A DNA stretch of 64,000 nt from Lates calcarifer (Eukaryota; Chordata; Actinopteri; Centropomidae), in contig NC_066849.1 in NCBI RefSeq assembly GCF_001640805.2, forward strand, positions 22,911,024-22,975,023, written 5' to 3'. Every line of letters starts with the position of its first letter. Within the stretch, counting starts at the first letter, position 1. The notes below the pieces were generated by a model. The model saw only the letters and a program-made list of their open reading frames with translations, was not told where the DNA came from and searched no databases. A program made the position numbers and the translations under genes. Positions 35,996-46,679 of this stretch are shown piece by piece.

Positions 35996-38900
35996 TCAGC
36001 CATAAAATCTCTTCTTTACTGTTGAAGAGAGACAGACATGTTAATCACCTACACAGCATCTTCATCATTATCATTTGTCTCCTTATAAAACCAGCATCCT
36101 TACCTTTTTCAGTGACAGTATACATCGCCTCCATGCCAGCTTTGATGTGATCAGTGACGTGACAGTGGAGCAGCCAGGTACCAGGATACTGAGGACGCAT
36201 CTTTACTGTCTTTAAAGGAAGAAAGATGACAAGAGAGTTTCAATTTTTGTAGAGTTCAGCAGCAGTGTCGAGTCAAAGAAAATGTTTTTCAGTTTGCTGG
36301 ATTGTGACTGGAAATCAAATCTTTTCTCAGATGTTTTGTATTTATTTTATTTAATGATGGCAGGCTCCACAAAGGAGTGCTGTATTGGTTAGAAGTGAAG
36401 CATCTCATAATTTTAACAGCACTTATCAGTTGTTTTCTTTATTAAAACTGATAATGAGTTGAAAGTTTATCTGTAACACACTATTTTGTATTTGTTCACA
36501 ACTTTTTTTTGTCTGTTCTGTTTTAATAAAAGTTGGAGATGTAGAAATCTAATGACTCTTTTACAACTTTTTATAATGCTGTGGAGTTTTTAGAGAGAGC
36601 AGAAGCTGTTAAGTCCGGAGATTTTGAGGTTTTACCTGGAAGGTGGCTGGAAACAGCTCGTACACATCAGTCCGATGAGGACCTCCACCCAGCTGGAGAG
36701 AAAAGAGGAGGTGTTATCACCTTTGAGTGTTTTGTATTCTGTGATTTTGGTGGTGTGTCTTGCATGTATATATGTTTTTATTCACCTTATATTCCACACT
36801 GTGTCCATGCCAGTGTGCCGTGTGTATGTCCACTTCATTGCCCATTCCCATCAGGTACCAGTACACCTTATCACCCACCTCCATGTTCAAACCGTTCACA
36901 TTACCGTACACATAACCGTTAATGGCTGCAAACAAACACATAGAAAAGCACATAAACACACACGCATTTTGGAAATAAAATTTAAGGACATTTCTTTTGA
37001 TGTAGATAAAACAAGGAAAATATCCCATCTGTCAAAACAATCTATTTCATTTTGTGTGTGCCTTTATTTCACCATGCATCTTGTTGCTCTCTATAAAGGT
37101 TTCATCATCCTTCAGGTTCGTGCGGGGGTTCCTGATGTGGGTCCTGATGTTTTCATCCAGATACCTGTAGTAAAAATAATGACAGCAATAATTTTGCCTG
37201 ATGATGTGCAATATAAGTCCAGCAGTTTTTGTTTCTGGCCTTGCTGCGGAAAGATCAACACCACAGATGGTGCTGTTGTGTGTCCTGATGGTAACGTGTA
37301 CAGTATCACGTAGATAAGACATGATTTGTTTTTAGTTATAAACCTTGCAGTCATCTTTTTCTCTTTCACAGCTGATGAAATAGTCCATGTAAAAATTACT
37401 GACAGATCTTTAAATCAGTACAAGTTCTGACATATGTGTAAATCTCTAAAGCTGTTATCAAAACTATCTGCATGACCTGACACTGTGAAGGAAAAGGGAG
37501 GAAATCTAAACAGTTGATAGTTTTACAGTTAAAGTCTCTTTACTCACCAGCTTTCATTCTCATCAAAAACCAGGAAAAGCAGTGCAAACTCTTCTACTTC
37601 TTTCTTTAGTCCTAAAGTCCTGGAAGCAAGTTTACAGAACTGAACATTAGCATTTTAGTATCAAATCATCCATTGATATTATTCCCATAGATTTGGGAAA
37701 CACACAAACACACAGTATACTGCATAACAATGGATCTCTATCAGTGCATTAATGTAGAAACACTCACCTGGCCCAGCTACGGCGACAAATCACCAACGGA
37801 CCAATCAGCCCGCTGTACAGGTCCTTGTCAACAAAGAGGAAATCACTGGGTTAAGGCCTATGTGCATCTGTGTGGTGTGTGTGTGTGTGTGTGTTTTATG
37901 TGTGCTAGCATACCTTGACAACATCAACAGTGGAGTAATACGCTGACACAGAGCACTCCTCCTGCTCTGTGGTCGGTCCTGTATTCTTTGTAACGTACCA
38001 GTAGTAGGTGTGAGTCTCACCTGGGGAAAGACATTGTGGTTTTTAAGGTTTGAATCTCAATGCTTCATTAAGAAAACAGAAAATATACACAGTGGGAGAA
38101 CAAGTAGTGCTAAGACCAGCCAGGATTTCAGGATCAAAAAAATGAGAGTGATATAAGTTTACAATAAATCAAGTGACGCCATAATCAAACAAAGTAATAT
38201 AACTGTTGGTGGCACTGAAAAATTCTTCATACTACTTCCAACAGTAACAGAAAGTGTTGAAAAGGGAAGTTTGTCTGGAAAACATTTGCGACCCAAACTG
38301 TTTATTGATTTTGTCTCTTTGCCAAAGTAACAACCGGGAGAAATGAGCATTTGGGGATTTTCTTTCCACTCCAAATATTTCTTGATTGTCCACCTCCCTG
38401 TCAGCTGATACAGTATCTGTGTGTACCTGGTTTGGTGTGGTAGACATCAGGGGTCTCTGTCTTGACTCCATGGGCATGTATAGAATAAGGTCTGGATGCC
38501 ATGTTTTTAAAAACCACCTTCACTTTGTCTCCAACATCAGCATGAATCATTGGACCTGAGTGGAAGGAAGAATCTCTAGTTACAGGACCATGATTTATTC
38601 TCAGTTCTTTGTGCTTTTCTCATGCCCTGAAGGCCTACCCAGAATGCCAAGGTGCTCCATATCAGCCGTTCTTTCTATCTCTTTGGTGAACTTGTCGTTA
38701 GTGTATTGGCGGTAGACCACCTTCTTGTAACGGGAACCTATGAATCCACCCGCCTGGTCCAAGAAGGTAGGAGCAGGACTGCAGAGGTAGAGAGTTTAAT
38801 TTTAACAGGAGGAAATAGTGGACTTATTGGGGGCTATTTTTACCTGCGTATTAATACACTTTTGTTGATTTACAGCTGCAGGAATGTGAGGTGTAATTCA

Positions 38901-41072
38901 GGCACCACTCTACCTTTCCTGACCGCGGAACATCTCGGCCTCCCAGGTGCGGTTCGGAGCATAGTTCCAGTCCGTTTCCACGGCAGCGATGTAGTATGTT
39001 TTTGAATGGAGCATGATCTCACCCTGACGCTGCAAGATGCTGCACTTCTCTACCGTGTAGTTGGCTCTCATTCCACCACGGTAATGCATCACTGTAGGAG
39101 ACACCACCTCAAACTGACCTGAAACACACACACACACAAACATTATATCTGCAGCCATAGAATACACTATATGTATGTGTGTGATTGAATGAAAGCTGTG
39201 TACCCATGCTGTCTGGCTCCATAGTGACAGTGCGTGAGATGTGAGGGAAAACACTGATGGAGTCTCGTCTGTTCTGGCGATAGAGGAAGCGGTTTCCCTG
39301 GAAGTAGAGGCTGTTGATGTCCGACTCTGACCCCAGTCCTGACAGGTGCCATGTTACTTTGTTTGCCTTGCACATGGTCAGACCTGGGAGGTTCCTATAT
39401 ATAAAGCCATTGATGGCTACAAGAAGGAAATGAAACATAGTGATTATCTCAAATGCGATAAAACTTTTCAGGTGAAATGTTAAAGATGACAAAGAAAAAA
39501 GAAGTGGAAATATTGGACAGTGATCAGTCTGTTTCTCCTACAAACCATGCATCTTGTTGCTCTCCATGAAGCCCTCGTCCTCCTTGTTAACAGTGGTGGG
39601 AGAAGTGGTGAACGTCCTAATGTTGTCGTCCAGATACCAGCTCAGGTTCTCGTCAAACACCGTGGCCATGAGGTGGAACTCTTTATCATAGTTTTTCTAC
39701 AAGAGCAGAAGAGAAACAGAAATGTGTCAAAGAAAACAGTCCAGTCCAACCCTAATTTCCTCAGTCTGTATCAGTTCCCGGCTCTGTCCTCACCTGTACT
39801 CCTTTCTTCAGCGATCCCTGGCGACAGATGAGGAGGGGTCCAACCAGCCCAGAGCTGGTGTCTTTAACAGGGTCCACCCCAGAGTAGTAGAGATAAGACA
39901 GACAGTCGGCCTCCCCCTGCACTGGACCAGCATCCACTGGCACTGTCCACTCGTAGGTGTGCATCGTCCCAGATCTGACCAGAGCAGCCGGGGGAGGAGT
40001 CACCACTCCTAATAGCCATGGACAAGGAGAATTAATATCATAATAAGATTTATGTTAATGCATGTTAACTAAGAGTGGTAATATAAGTCAGGTTCTTAAC
40101 GCACGTGGTTCCCTCTTCAGCTCCCGCAGTTTCTTTGCTGTGTAAGACTCTGAGGGGAAGAGGATTATGGGAGGAAATATGGATGAGGCAGACATGAAGC
40201 TCTTGTACAATATATTATCTTATGCACTGATAACTATGTGTATATATGCATATATTTACCCTCCAGTTCATTGTGATAAACTGTCCCATCCTGTTCTACG
40301 CTGTACTGAACACCATGTGGTTGGATAGAGTAAGGCCGGCTAGCTTTGTTCTTAAACACCACCCTGATAGTGTCCTTCTCTTCAGCTCGCAGAACTGGAC
40401 CTGGAGACACAGATGGACACAAGTGCACACACACAGAGTTGTTGGTTTGTTGGAAATTTAAGACAGACTCATATGACATTTTACTGGGAGACATCTTGCA
40501 TTTGCAAACAGTGCACATGCTCAGATTTCAAAGACATGGGGTTTACAGCTGAGAAGACTCCCAGGAAAATATCAAATATCAAAATACTTTATACAAATAT
40601 TGTGCTAAACAAACAATATGAAGACATATAGAAGCATGTGAGATATGCATTTTTATATTTTCTGACATTCAACAGACTAAATGATTACTCAAAAAATATT
40701 AGGTAATTAGAAGATACACTTTTACTTTGTACCAAAAGCACTTGACTTCACACATAACTAAACCAGAATCAAAGTAGGCCACTGACTTTATTTCTGCCTT
40801 CAGAGCAGCTCTGACTCAGAAATTTTTCCCATAATTAAAATGACATTATGTGCCACCAACATAACTGCATGGATTACCCAGAATTCCAAGGTGTTGCTCC
40901 TGTGGGGTGCGCAGCATCTTTGTTGTGAAGGTGTTGTCGGTGTATTCCACGTAGCGAACCTTCTTATAGCGGCTCCCAATGCGGTTTGGACCTCTGGTTA
41001 CAAACATGTCTGCTTCACTGCACACACACAAAAACACAAGTGTTACACAGGAACACCAAGACCAGCCAGGAC

Positions 41073-41134
<62 letters not shown>

Positions 41135-44100
41135 GTAACCAACCCATCGGTAGGCAGTGAAGGAGCATAATCCCAGACCTCCTCTTCTGCAGCTATGAAA
41201 TACTCTCTGAGTTCACCGTGCGGCCTGGGTTTATGGACGTTGGGGAAACACTTCTTGATCTCAAATATAGCCTGCATTCCAGCTTAATGAAAGCACAAAT
41301 TAAAATGTTTTAGCCACCACCAGGGAGGTTGGCATCACAATTGTGTGTGTGTGCGTGTGTGTGTGTGCGAGCTCACCCATCAGATGGTCGTTGACGGTGC
41401 ACGTCAGCAGCCAGTGTCCGGGGTTATCAGCTACCATTTCAGCTGTGGTGCTGGAGGCCGGGAACAGACTGACTGTGTCTGTGTGGTGGTTCTGAACGGT
41501 CAGGATCTGGCCGTGGAAATGAACTGAATGCATGTCCACCTGTCAAAGAAAACAACATTTAAACTGGGCTCCTGATGGGTGCTTTTACCTACAAAGAACA
41601 TTTAGCAGCCTTACAACTGAAGTAAAAACTAGCTGAAATACAGACATTTGTTTTTGGACATGTTCATAAATTTGCTTTTTTGGTAATTAAAAACAGAACA
41701 GTTATTAGTACATAATAGTTACCTCATTCCCTAAAGCCAACATGTGCCAGTGGATCGTGTTACCTTGGCACATGCTCAGTCCAGGCAGGTTACCATACAG
41801 ATAACCGTTTATACCTGCAACACACACTCAGGTTTAAACAGTGTATTTAAATGTGTATATGAGGAGGAGGAGGTGGAGGTGGATGATGCCCCTCACCGTG
41901 CATCTTGTTGCTCTCAATGAAATCTTCATCCTCCTTCAGGCCTCTGGCAGGATTCGTGATGTACGTCCTGATGTTTTCATCCAGGTACCAGCTGAAGTTC
42001 TCATCCGACACCATGAACAGCAGAGCGTACAGGTAGTCTCCTGACCTGTCGCCGTGTAAGTCCAGAGTTCCTGGAAAAGAGAGTCTGTTGTTTTGGGATG
42101 TACTGCATACAAAGATGCTGTGGTGGAAGAGTAACTAAATATATTGATTTAATTCTACTTAAAATTAAAGTTTAAAAAAATCAAAACTGTGATACTATGG
42201 CTGAGGATTTATTCAGATCCTTTACATAAGTAAAGGTACACATATAATATCAAGAAGTATTATCAATAAAAATGTACTTAATGTGAAGTTAAAGTACCTT
42301 TAATGCTGCACAATCATAATGGTCATTTTAACATTTATTTGTATTACTTTGGGATAATTTAATACATAACAATGCATCAGAAATCACATGTTTATGATGA
42401 TTTTACATTCAAAAGTAACCCGTACCTACAGCAGTCATAAATGAAAATGTTGTGAAGTAGAAATCTAAAATAGCAGAATATGGAAATACAAGTACAAGTG
42501 AAGTAATTGTACTTGTACTACCAGATCTGAGGTTAAAAAGGTTCCAGTACCTCTCTTACAGACAATGAGGGGTCCTAACAGCCCTGCGTTGATGTCTTTT
42601 GGGGGGCAGACGTGGGAGTGGTAGAATCGGGTCAAGCAGTTGCTGTCCTGCGATGTTGGGCTGTGGCTTTCAGGGAGGGTCCACTCATACGTCACTGCTG
42701 CACCAGGAGCCACCGAGTCATCAAGCTTCAGCTCTGGACTAGTACTATCTGGGTACAGGGCTCCTGAAAGAGGCAGATACAGAAACACAGTCACACATCT
42801 GTCTGTGCTCTGACTCATGCATCGTCTCACTCGTTCATTCCTCACCCTCGTTGCCCTTGCTGTAGTTCAGTCCATGCGGGTGGATGCTGTAAGGTCTGGT
42901 TGCTGCGTTCTTCAGGTGGACGATCAGCGTGTCCCCCTCCTCAGCCATCAGCAGGGGTCCCAGGTAGCCCAGCCAGTCCGGCTTCGCCACCTCTATCCTG
43001 TAGGTGGCGTCACTGTACTGCTTGTAAATGGCTTTCTTGTAGGTGGAGCCGATCCGTTGGGGGCCTCGCTTTAAAAAGACTGAGGCTTCTCTACAGTGAC
43101 CCAGGCAGAGAGAGAGAGGATGAGATGTGTGCATGTCTTTTATCTGCTATTATATGAATTATAGTTTAAACATTTAAAAAAGTAAATAGATTAAGTGAAA
43201 GAATAACTTGTATTTTGTTGATTCTGCCTCTTTACACCCTGTCCTGTTACGGTGGGAATGAGAACAGGTCTGAAAAGCACAGGTGTTACTAATTAACATC
43301 TCCAGCCTGGAAATCAGCCATTTATTTCATTATTTACACCTGTGCTTTTCCTACTGTGACATGTTAAAATGTCTTCTGTGGAAAAAGGCCCAAATCATGA
43401 GGGGAAGACATTCATAATTACATTTATCATTAATGACGTGTTCTTTATTTTCTATCTACATGCGTGTCTGTCTTTGAGTGTTTAAACTCAGGCCAAGTCA
43501 ATATTTCTATGAACCACAAGTGAATAAAGTCAATAAAAATGTCCTTTATCTGAAGATAATTTTTTTAGTCAAATAATCACAATGAAAAATTAGTGACTAG
43601 TTAAAGATGGAGACACATCCAAAAGAACATTTAAAAAATATTCATACATATTCATGTATGTTCAACGCAATTGTAAACATATGGAAGGAATAATTGCTCC
43701 ACTCTGGACTGGCCTTGGTTTTTAATTGAGAGCAGTGGAAGATGGCAGTTGTGCAGTTACTGAGAAAGGTGGAGGAGAAGCTGAGAAGACTGGAGATGGT
43801 CAAAATCCAGAGAGTAGAATTCACACTTTGAATGTTAAATAGACACAAAATCTCTTAAGCACTCAGAAAAATGTAAAGCTGAACAACTCCATCTGCTGAT
43901 GAAGACTGTGTGATCTGTTCGAAAGCTCCAGACCAGCTGCTAATGAACTGTATGGTGTTTTGTAAACAGAACACTGCTATGTTTTATCTTTTTCTTTCAC
44001 AGTATTGTTGGCATAGCTTCAGGAGCGATGGGGACGACTGACTCCCTTTACAATGAAGAGATTTAACCATATTATATACTTACTCATCCTCCTGCAGTGT

Positions 44101-44244
44101 GCGGTTTTGAATGATGTTCATCCCACTTGGGGCATAGTTCCAAGACACCTCCTCAATCCTTACGAAGTACTCTCTCCTCATCCCAGACACACACACAGCT
44201 GCACAGCAGAGCAGCAACACACTCCTCAATGCTGACCGACGCAT
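35996..44244 (-). CDS. cp: Ceruloplasmin (secreted multicopper ferroxidase), complete
   Basis: Coding exons in order: 44244-44084, 43090-42846, 42763-42551, 42070-41897, 41814-41723, 41539-41377, 41282-41144, 41017-40878, 40400-40260, 40149-40105, 40008-39794, 39696-39546, 39416-39204, 39118-38914, 38778-38639, 38555-38427, 38020-37914, 37823-37768, 37619-37548, 37164-37073, 36925-36786, 36692-36636, 36209-36104, 36018-35996. All have GT-AG borders and compatible phases, and sum to 1,072 aa (human about 1,065). The start at 44244 was chosen because it opens a signal peptide ([14 protein letters not shown]); an upstream in-frame ATG at 44343 would bury it. Six cupredoxin domains follow. The trinuclear-cluster histidines are all present: H124/H126 (HPHG), H184/H186 (YHSH), H1002/H1004 (HWHG), H1045/H1047 (HCH). 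Type-1 sites are intact in domain 2 (H299, C342, H347, M352) and domain 6 (H999, C1046, H1051, M1056). Domain 4 has Asn661 and Ser704 in place of His and Cys. There is no transmembrane tail, so it is ceruloplasmin rather than hephaestin. The expected role is oxidation of Fe2+ to Fe3+ for transferrin loading, with O2 reduced to water. Confidence 0.95.
41075..41131. repeat. (GT)n microsatellite in ceruloplasmin intron 7
   Basis: About 28 GT units on the plus strand, so a CA repeat in the transcript. It starts 12 nt after the exon-7 splice donor and makes up nearly half of the 126-nt intron. Confidence 0.9.
42120..42530. repeat. Teleost 'AAGTAC' repeat in ceruloplasmin intron 3
   Basis: It is bounded by GTGGTGGAAGAGTAACTAAA near the left and AGTAATTGTACTTGTACTAC near the right. 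Internal words include ATTCAGATCCTTTACATAAG and TAAAGGTACAC. This is a longer copy of the family seen at 843 and 29338-30330. It fills almost all of intron 3 (42071-42550) without touching the splice sites. Confidence 0.55.
43249..43372. mobile_element. Fold-back MITE in ceruloplasmin intron 1
   Basis: A 15-bp perfect inverted repeat, GAAAAGCACAGGTGT at 43272-43286 and its complement at 43336-43350, flanks a 49-bp loop. Imperfect outer arms (CTGTTACGGTGGG against CTACTGTGACAT) extend the palindrome. These words are typical of a small teleost inverted-repeat element. There is no coding capacity. Confidence 0.6.
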
Positions 44245-44406
44245 TCTGATGATAAAGTGTCTGCGCTTTGACAGCTGTGAGTAAATCCAAGGAAAAACTG
44301 CCAAGGAGGGAAGATGAGTCTTTATTTCTGTCCAGTGATCCACTAGATGATGATGAAGACAGACAGAGCAGTGGGCTGTCTCAGAGACTTTAAACCCTCG
44401 GTGTGT

Positions 44407-44413
44407 CTTTATA
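44407..44413 (-). promoter_or_regulatory. cp: TATA box of ceruloplasmin
   Basis: The minus strand reads GGGGTATAAAGACAC, about 165 nt upstream of the chosen ATG. A TATA box here predicts transcription starting at about 44380, leaving a 5' UTR of some 135 nt within the first exon. Confidence 0.6.
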
Positions 44414-44458
44414 CCCCCTCAGCTGACTGGCAGCTAGAAACAGACAATCAGAGCAGAA

Positions 44459-44471
44459 GGGTCACTGACCA
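44459..44471. promoter_or_regulatory. IR1 nuclear-receptor-type site upstream of ceruloplasmin
   Basis: GGGTCACTGACCA is an inverted repeat of hexamers GGGTCA / TGGTCA with a one-base spacer, the arrangement bound by FXR/RXR. It lies about 46 bp upstream of the TATA box. Function is inferred from motif and position only. Confidence 0.3.
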
Positions 44472-44479
44472 TCAGACAT

Positions 44480-45600
44480 GGGGTTTCGAAGCCAACCTAT
44501 CAGAGGCCGGACCACCTGTTTGATCAGCAGCTTTGACTTACATAAGAGCAGGAACTGTTGCTTTGTGACATCCATATTTGGTTTGTCTAAAATGTCAAGG
44601 TTTAAGTTACACTTACATCATATTACATGTTGTCTCTTTTCAGCTGAAATAGAAAAAAAACCTGTTCTTTATCACACTTATTTTTTCTATGCTTGTTGAA
44701 ATGCAGCCAAACATTTTCTGTAGTCGTGTTTAGTCTGTGATAACAACACTCTGACTTGATCCAGTCAAGTTTGTTGCTCATCGTTAAAGACACTGGAAAA
44801 TGCAGTGCACTGCTGACTACAACTGAATCAGTCTAATCAAGCTAAGTAGTTTAATTACCTAACATCTGAATTACCTCTATCTAGCTCTTTAGTTATTAAG
44901 GACAATCAATGCTCCTTTCAAGACTGGTTTATCAGTGTTCTGCAGGTCAATTTTAATTATAAAGTACCACTGATAAAAAAAAAAAAAAAAAAAGGATTGT
45001 CTCCCCACAGCCACGCTGTAGTAGAGACTTTGTAAGAGTTCATTTCATTTACCGAAAACAACTTGCAATGGCTCCCAGTGGTCAAAGGCCACATTTACTC
45101 AGTTTGGGTCCCAATGTGGATCAATAACAGGCAACTCTGGAAACTCCGCAGGACACAAACTCTTGTCCCAGAAGTGATTACAACACTCCAAGCAAGCTGC
45201 ATGCAAGACACACATACACACACATTTTAACTGATTATACTTAAGCTAATACTGCATTTCGTCAGTGACCCTCCTCCCCTGTCAGAGTGAGTAGGGCCAA
45301 AAATAATGAACAGATAAAATGACATGTGATAAGCAGGCAAACAAATCATTTACAGTAATAGCTAGATAGAAGGGGCTTTGCGCATTAATAAACAAACACA
45401 CATCTGCTTGCACATCTGTCTCTGCTCATTGCAACGTGCTGTTTACCACTGATATCTTTGGGGAGTTTCGGTTTAACTGCCTTGGCTGAAGATTGTCACT
45501 GTAACTGTCCTGACTATCATTTTGAAGTTTTTGGAAGGGTAAAAAAAAAGTAGCTGGTTTCATCTCCAATGTCATAAAACACTTGGTATATAAAATGGAA
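44480..45600. other. Intergenic DNA between ceruloplasmin promoter and TM4SF 3' end
   Basis: No gene is seen. It contains a 19-20 bp A tract at about 44972-44991. The frame at 44478-44699 is not supported by any motif. Confidence 0.5.
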
Positions 45601-45610
45601 ACTGTTATTT

Positions 45611-46679
45611 TTTATTCAAGGCAGCACAAACAAACGTACATTATAAAAATATGTCACTAAAATATATATAAAATGTCCGTTAACACTGAACTAGAATCTG
45701 AAAGACATACAGAAAACAATTTACAACAAAATGCTGTGAAAATGAAAACAAATGTACAAACACGCACAAATTTGCTTGTAACCCATGAGTCGCCCCAACA
45801 CAATGTATAAAAGTTGGAACCACAAAATAACACAGAACAGAAAGGACACTTCGACGTGCCTCATGAGAATCGTCAGACAAAGTGGCACCTTTAAAAAAAA
45901 CAAAAACAAAAACAAAACAATAATTATGGAAATGTTCATTTGCCCTTGGAAGAATACCATCAATATTGACAGTAAAATGTCCACAACAATTATAAGTGTA
46001 CTGGTATAATAGCATTGATTTTCAAGGCAATTTCATCTCTGTCCATATGATAACACTGGTATTGTAGCTGATGGAGGTATACAAAGTACAAAGTGTAAAA
46101 TAATAATAAAGAAAGTGAGCAACCTTGACATTGTAACCTATGAAATTACTGAACAGCTGTCACTATTTTAACTTTACATCTTTAAAAATAAGAGCAAATA
46201 CAGAAGGACACAAGAAGGAGTTAAGATGTACAATGTTTAACACAGTTGTGTGACAACTGTGCAATGACCTCAGTAAAACCTATTGTCCTCTACACTACAT
46301 ATCATTATTAGAATTATTATTATTATGATCAAGGTTGCTCCAATTCTTTCTTACTATTTGTACATGTGGGTGTGCTTAGCTTTCTTTCACCACTTTTACC
46401 ACAAATAAAGTACACCTTCCTATTCCTATGTAGTAGATAGGACACAAGAACACACACACAAAAATTATGGACAAATATCCTGGTGTCATCAGTGACTGCA
46501 TAATGATTGATTTTGCCACAGTGGTTACATATGACTGATGTACTGCAGCTGCCAGATGCCCATGACAGTGCGTGTGTGAGTGTGTTGAAATAGTGTGTTG
46601 TGTTGCACTCAGACACATGCATGTACAGTATTTCTGTGCAGGTGAATGTACATACAGGTGTGTGTGTGTGTGTCTTTGT
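45611..46679 (-). other. 3' UTR of the TM4SF gene with poly(A) signal
   Basis: The nearest AATAAA on the minus strand after the stop codon is at 45616-45611, giving a 3' UTR of about 1.07 kb. The interval is AT-rich and contains several ATT/TAA runs. Its only open frames (45680-46015 and overlapping) look like chance. Confidence 0.5.

Noticed and set aside
36624..37313. 229-codon plus-strand frame
   Set aside because: It is antisense to ceruloplasmin exons 20 to 22 and the introns between them; the minus-strand reading is the conserved one.
40840..41170. Plus-strand frames with long Val-Cys repeats
   Set aside because: They are translations of the GT microsatellite antisense to ceruloplasmin exons 7 and 8.
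43249..43372. miRNA hairpin reading of the intronic palindrome
   Set aside because: The loop of 49 nt and the perfect 15-bp arms with MITE-like words fit a transposable element better than a pre-miRNA.
35996..44244. Hephaestin or hephaestin-like 1 instead of ceruloplasmin
   Set aside because: The protein ends a few residues after the last copper motif and has no transmembrane segment or cytosolic tail, and the neighbour is a TM4SF gene as at the CP locus.
44244..44343. Upstream in-frame ATG at 44343 as the ceruloplasmin start
   Set aside because: It would place 33 mostly polar residues before the hydrophobic signal peptide; the ATG at 44244 gives a normal signal sequence.
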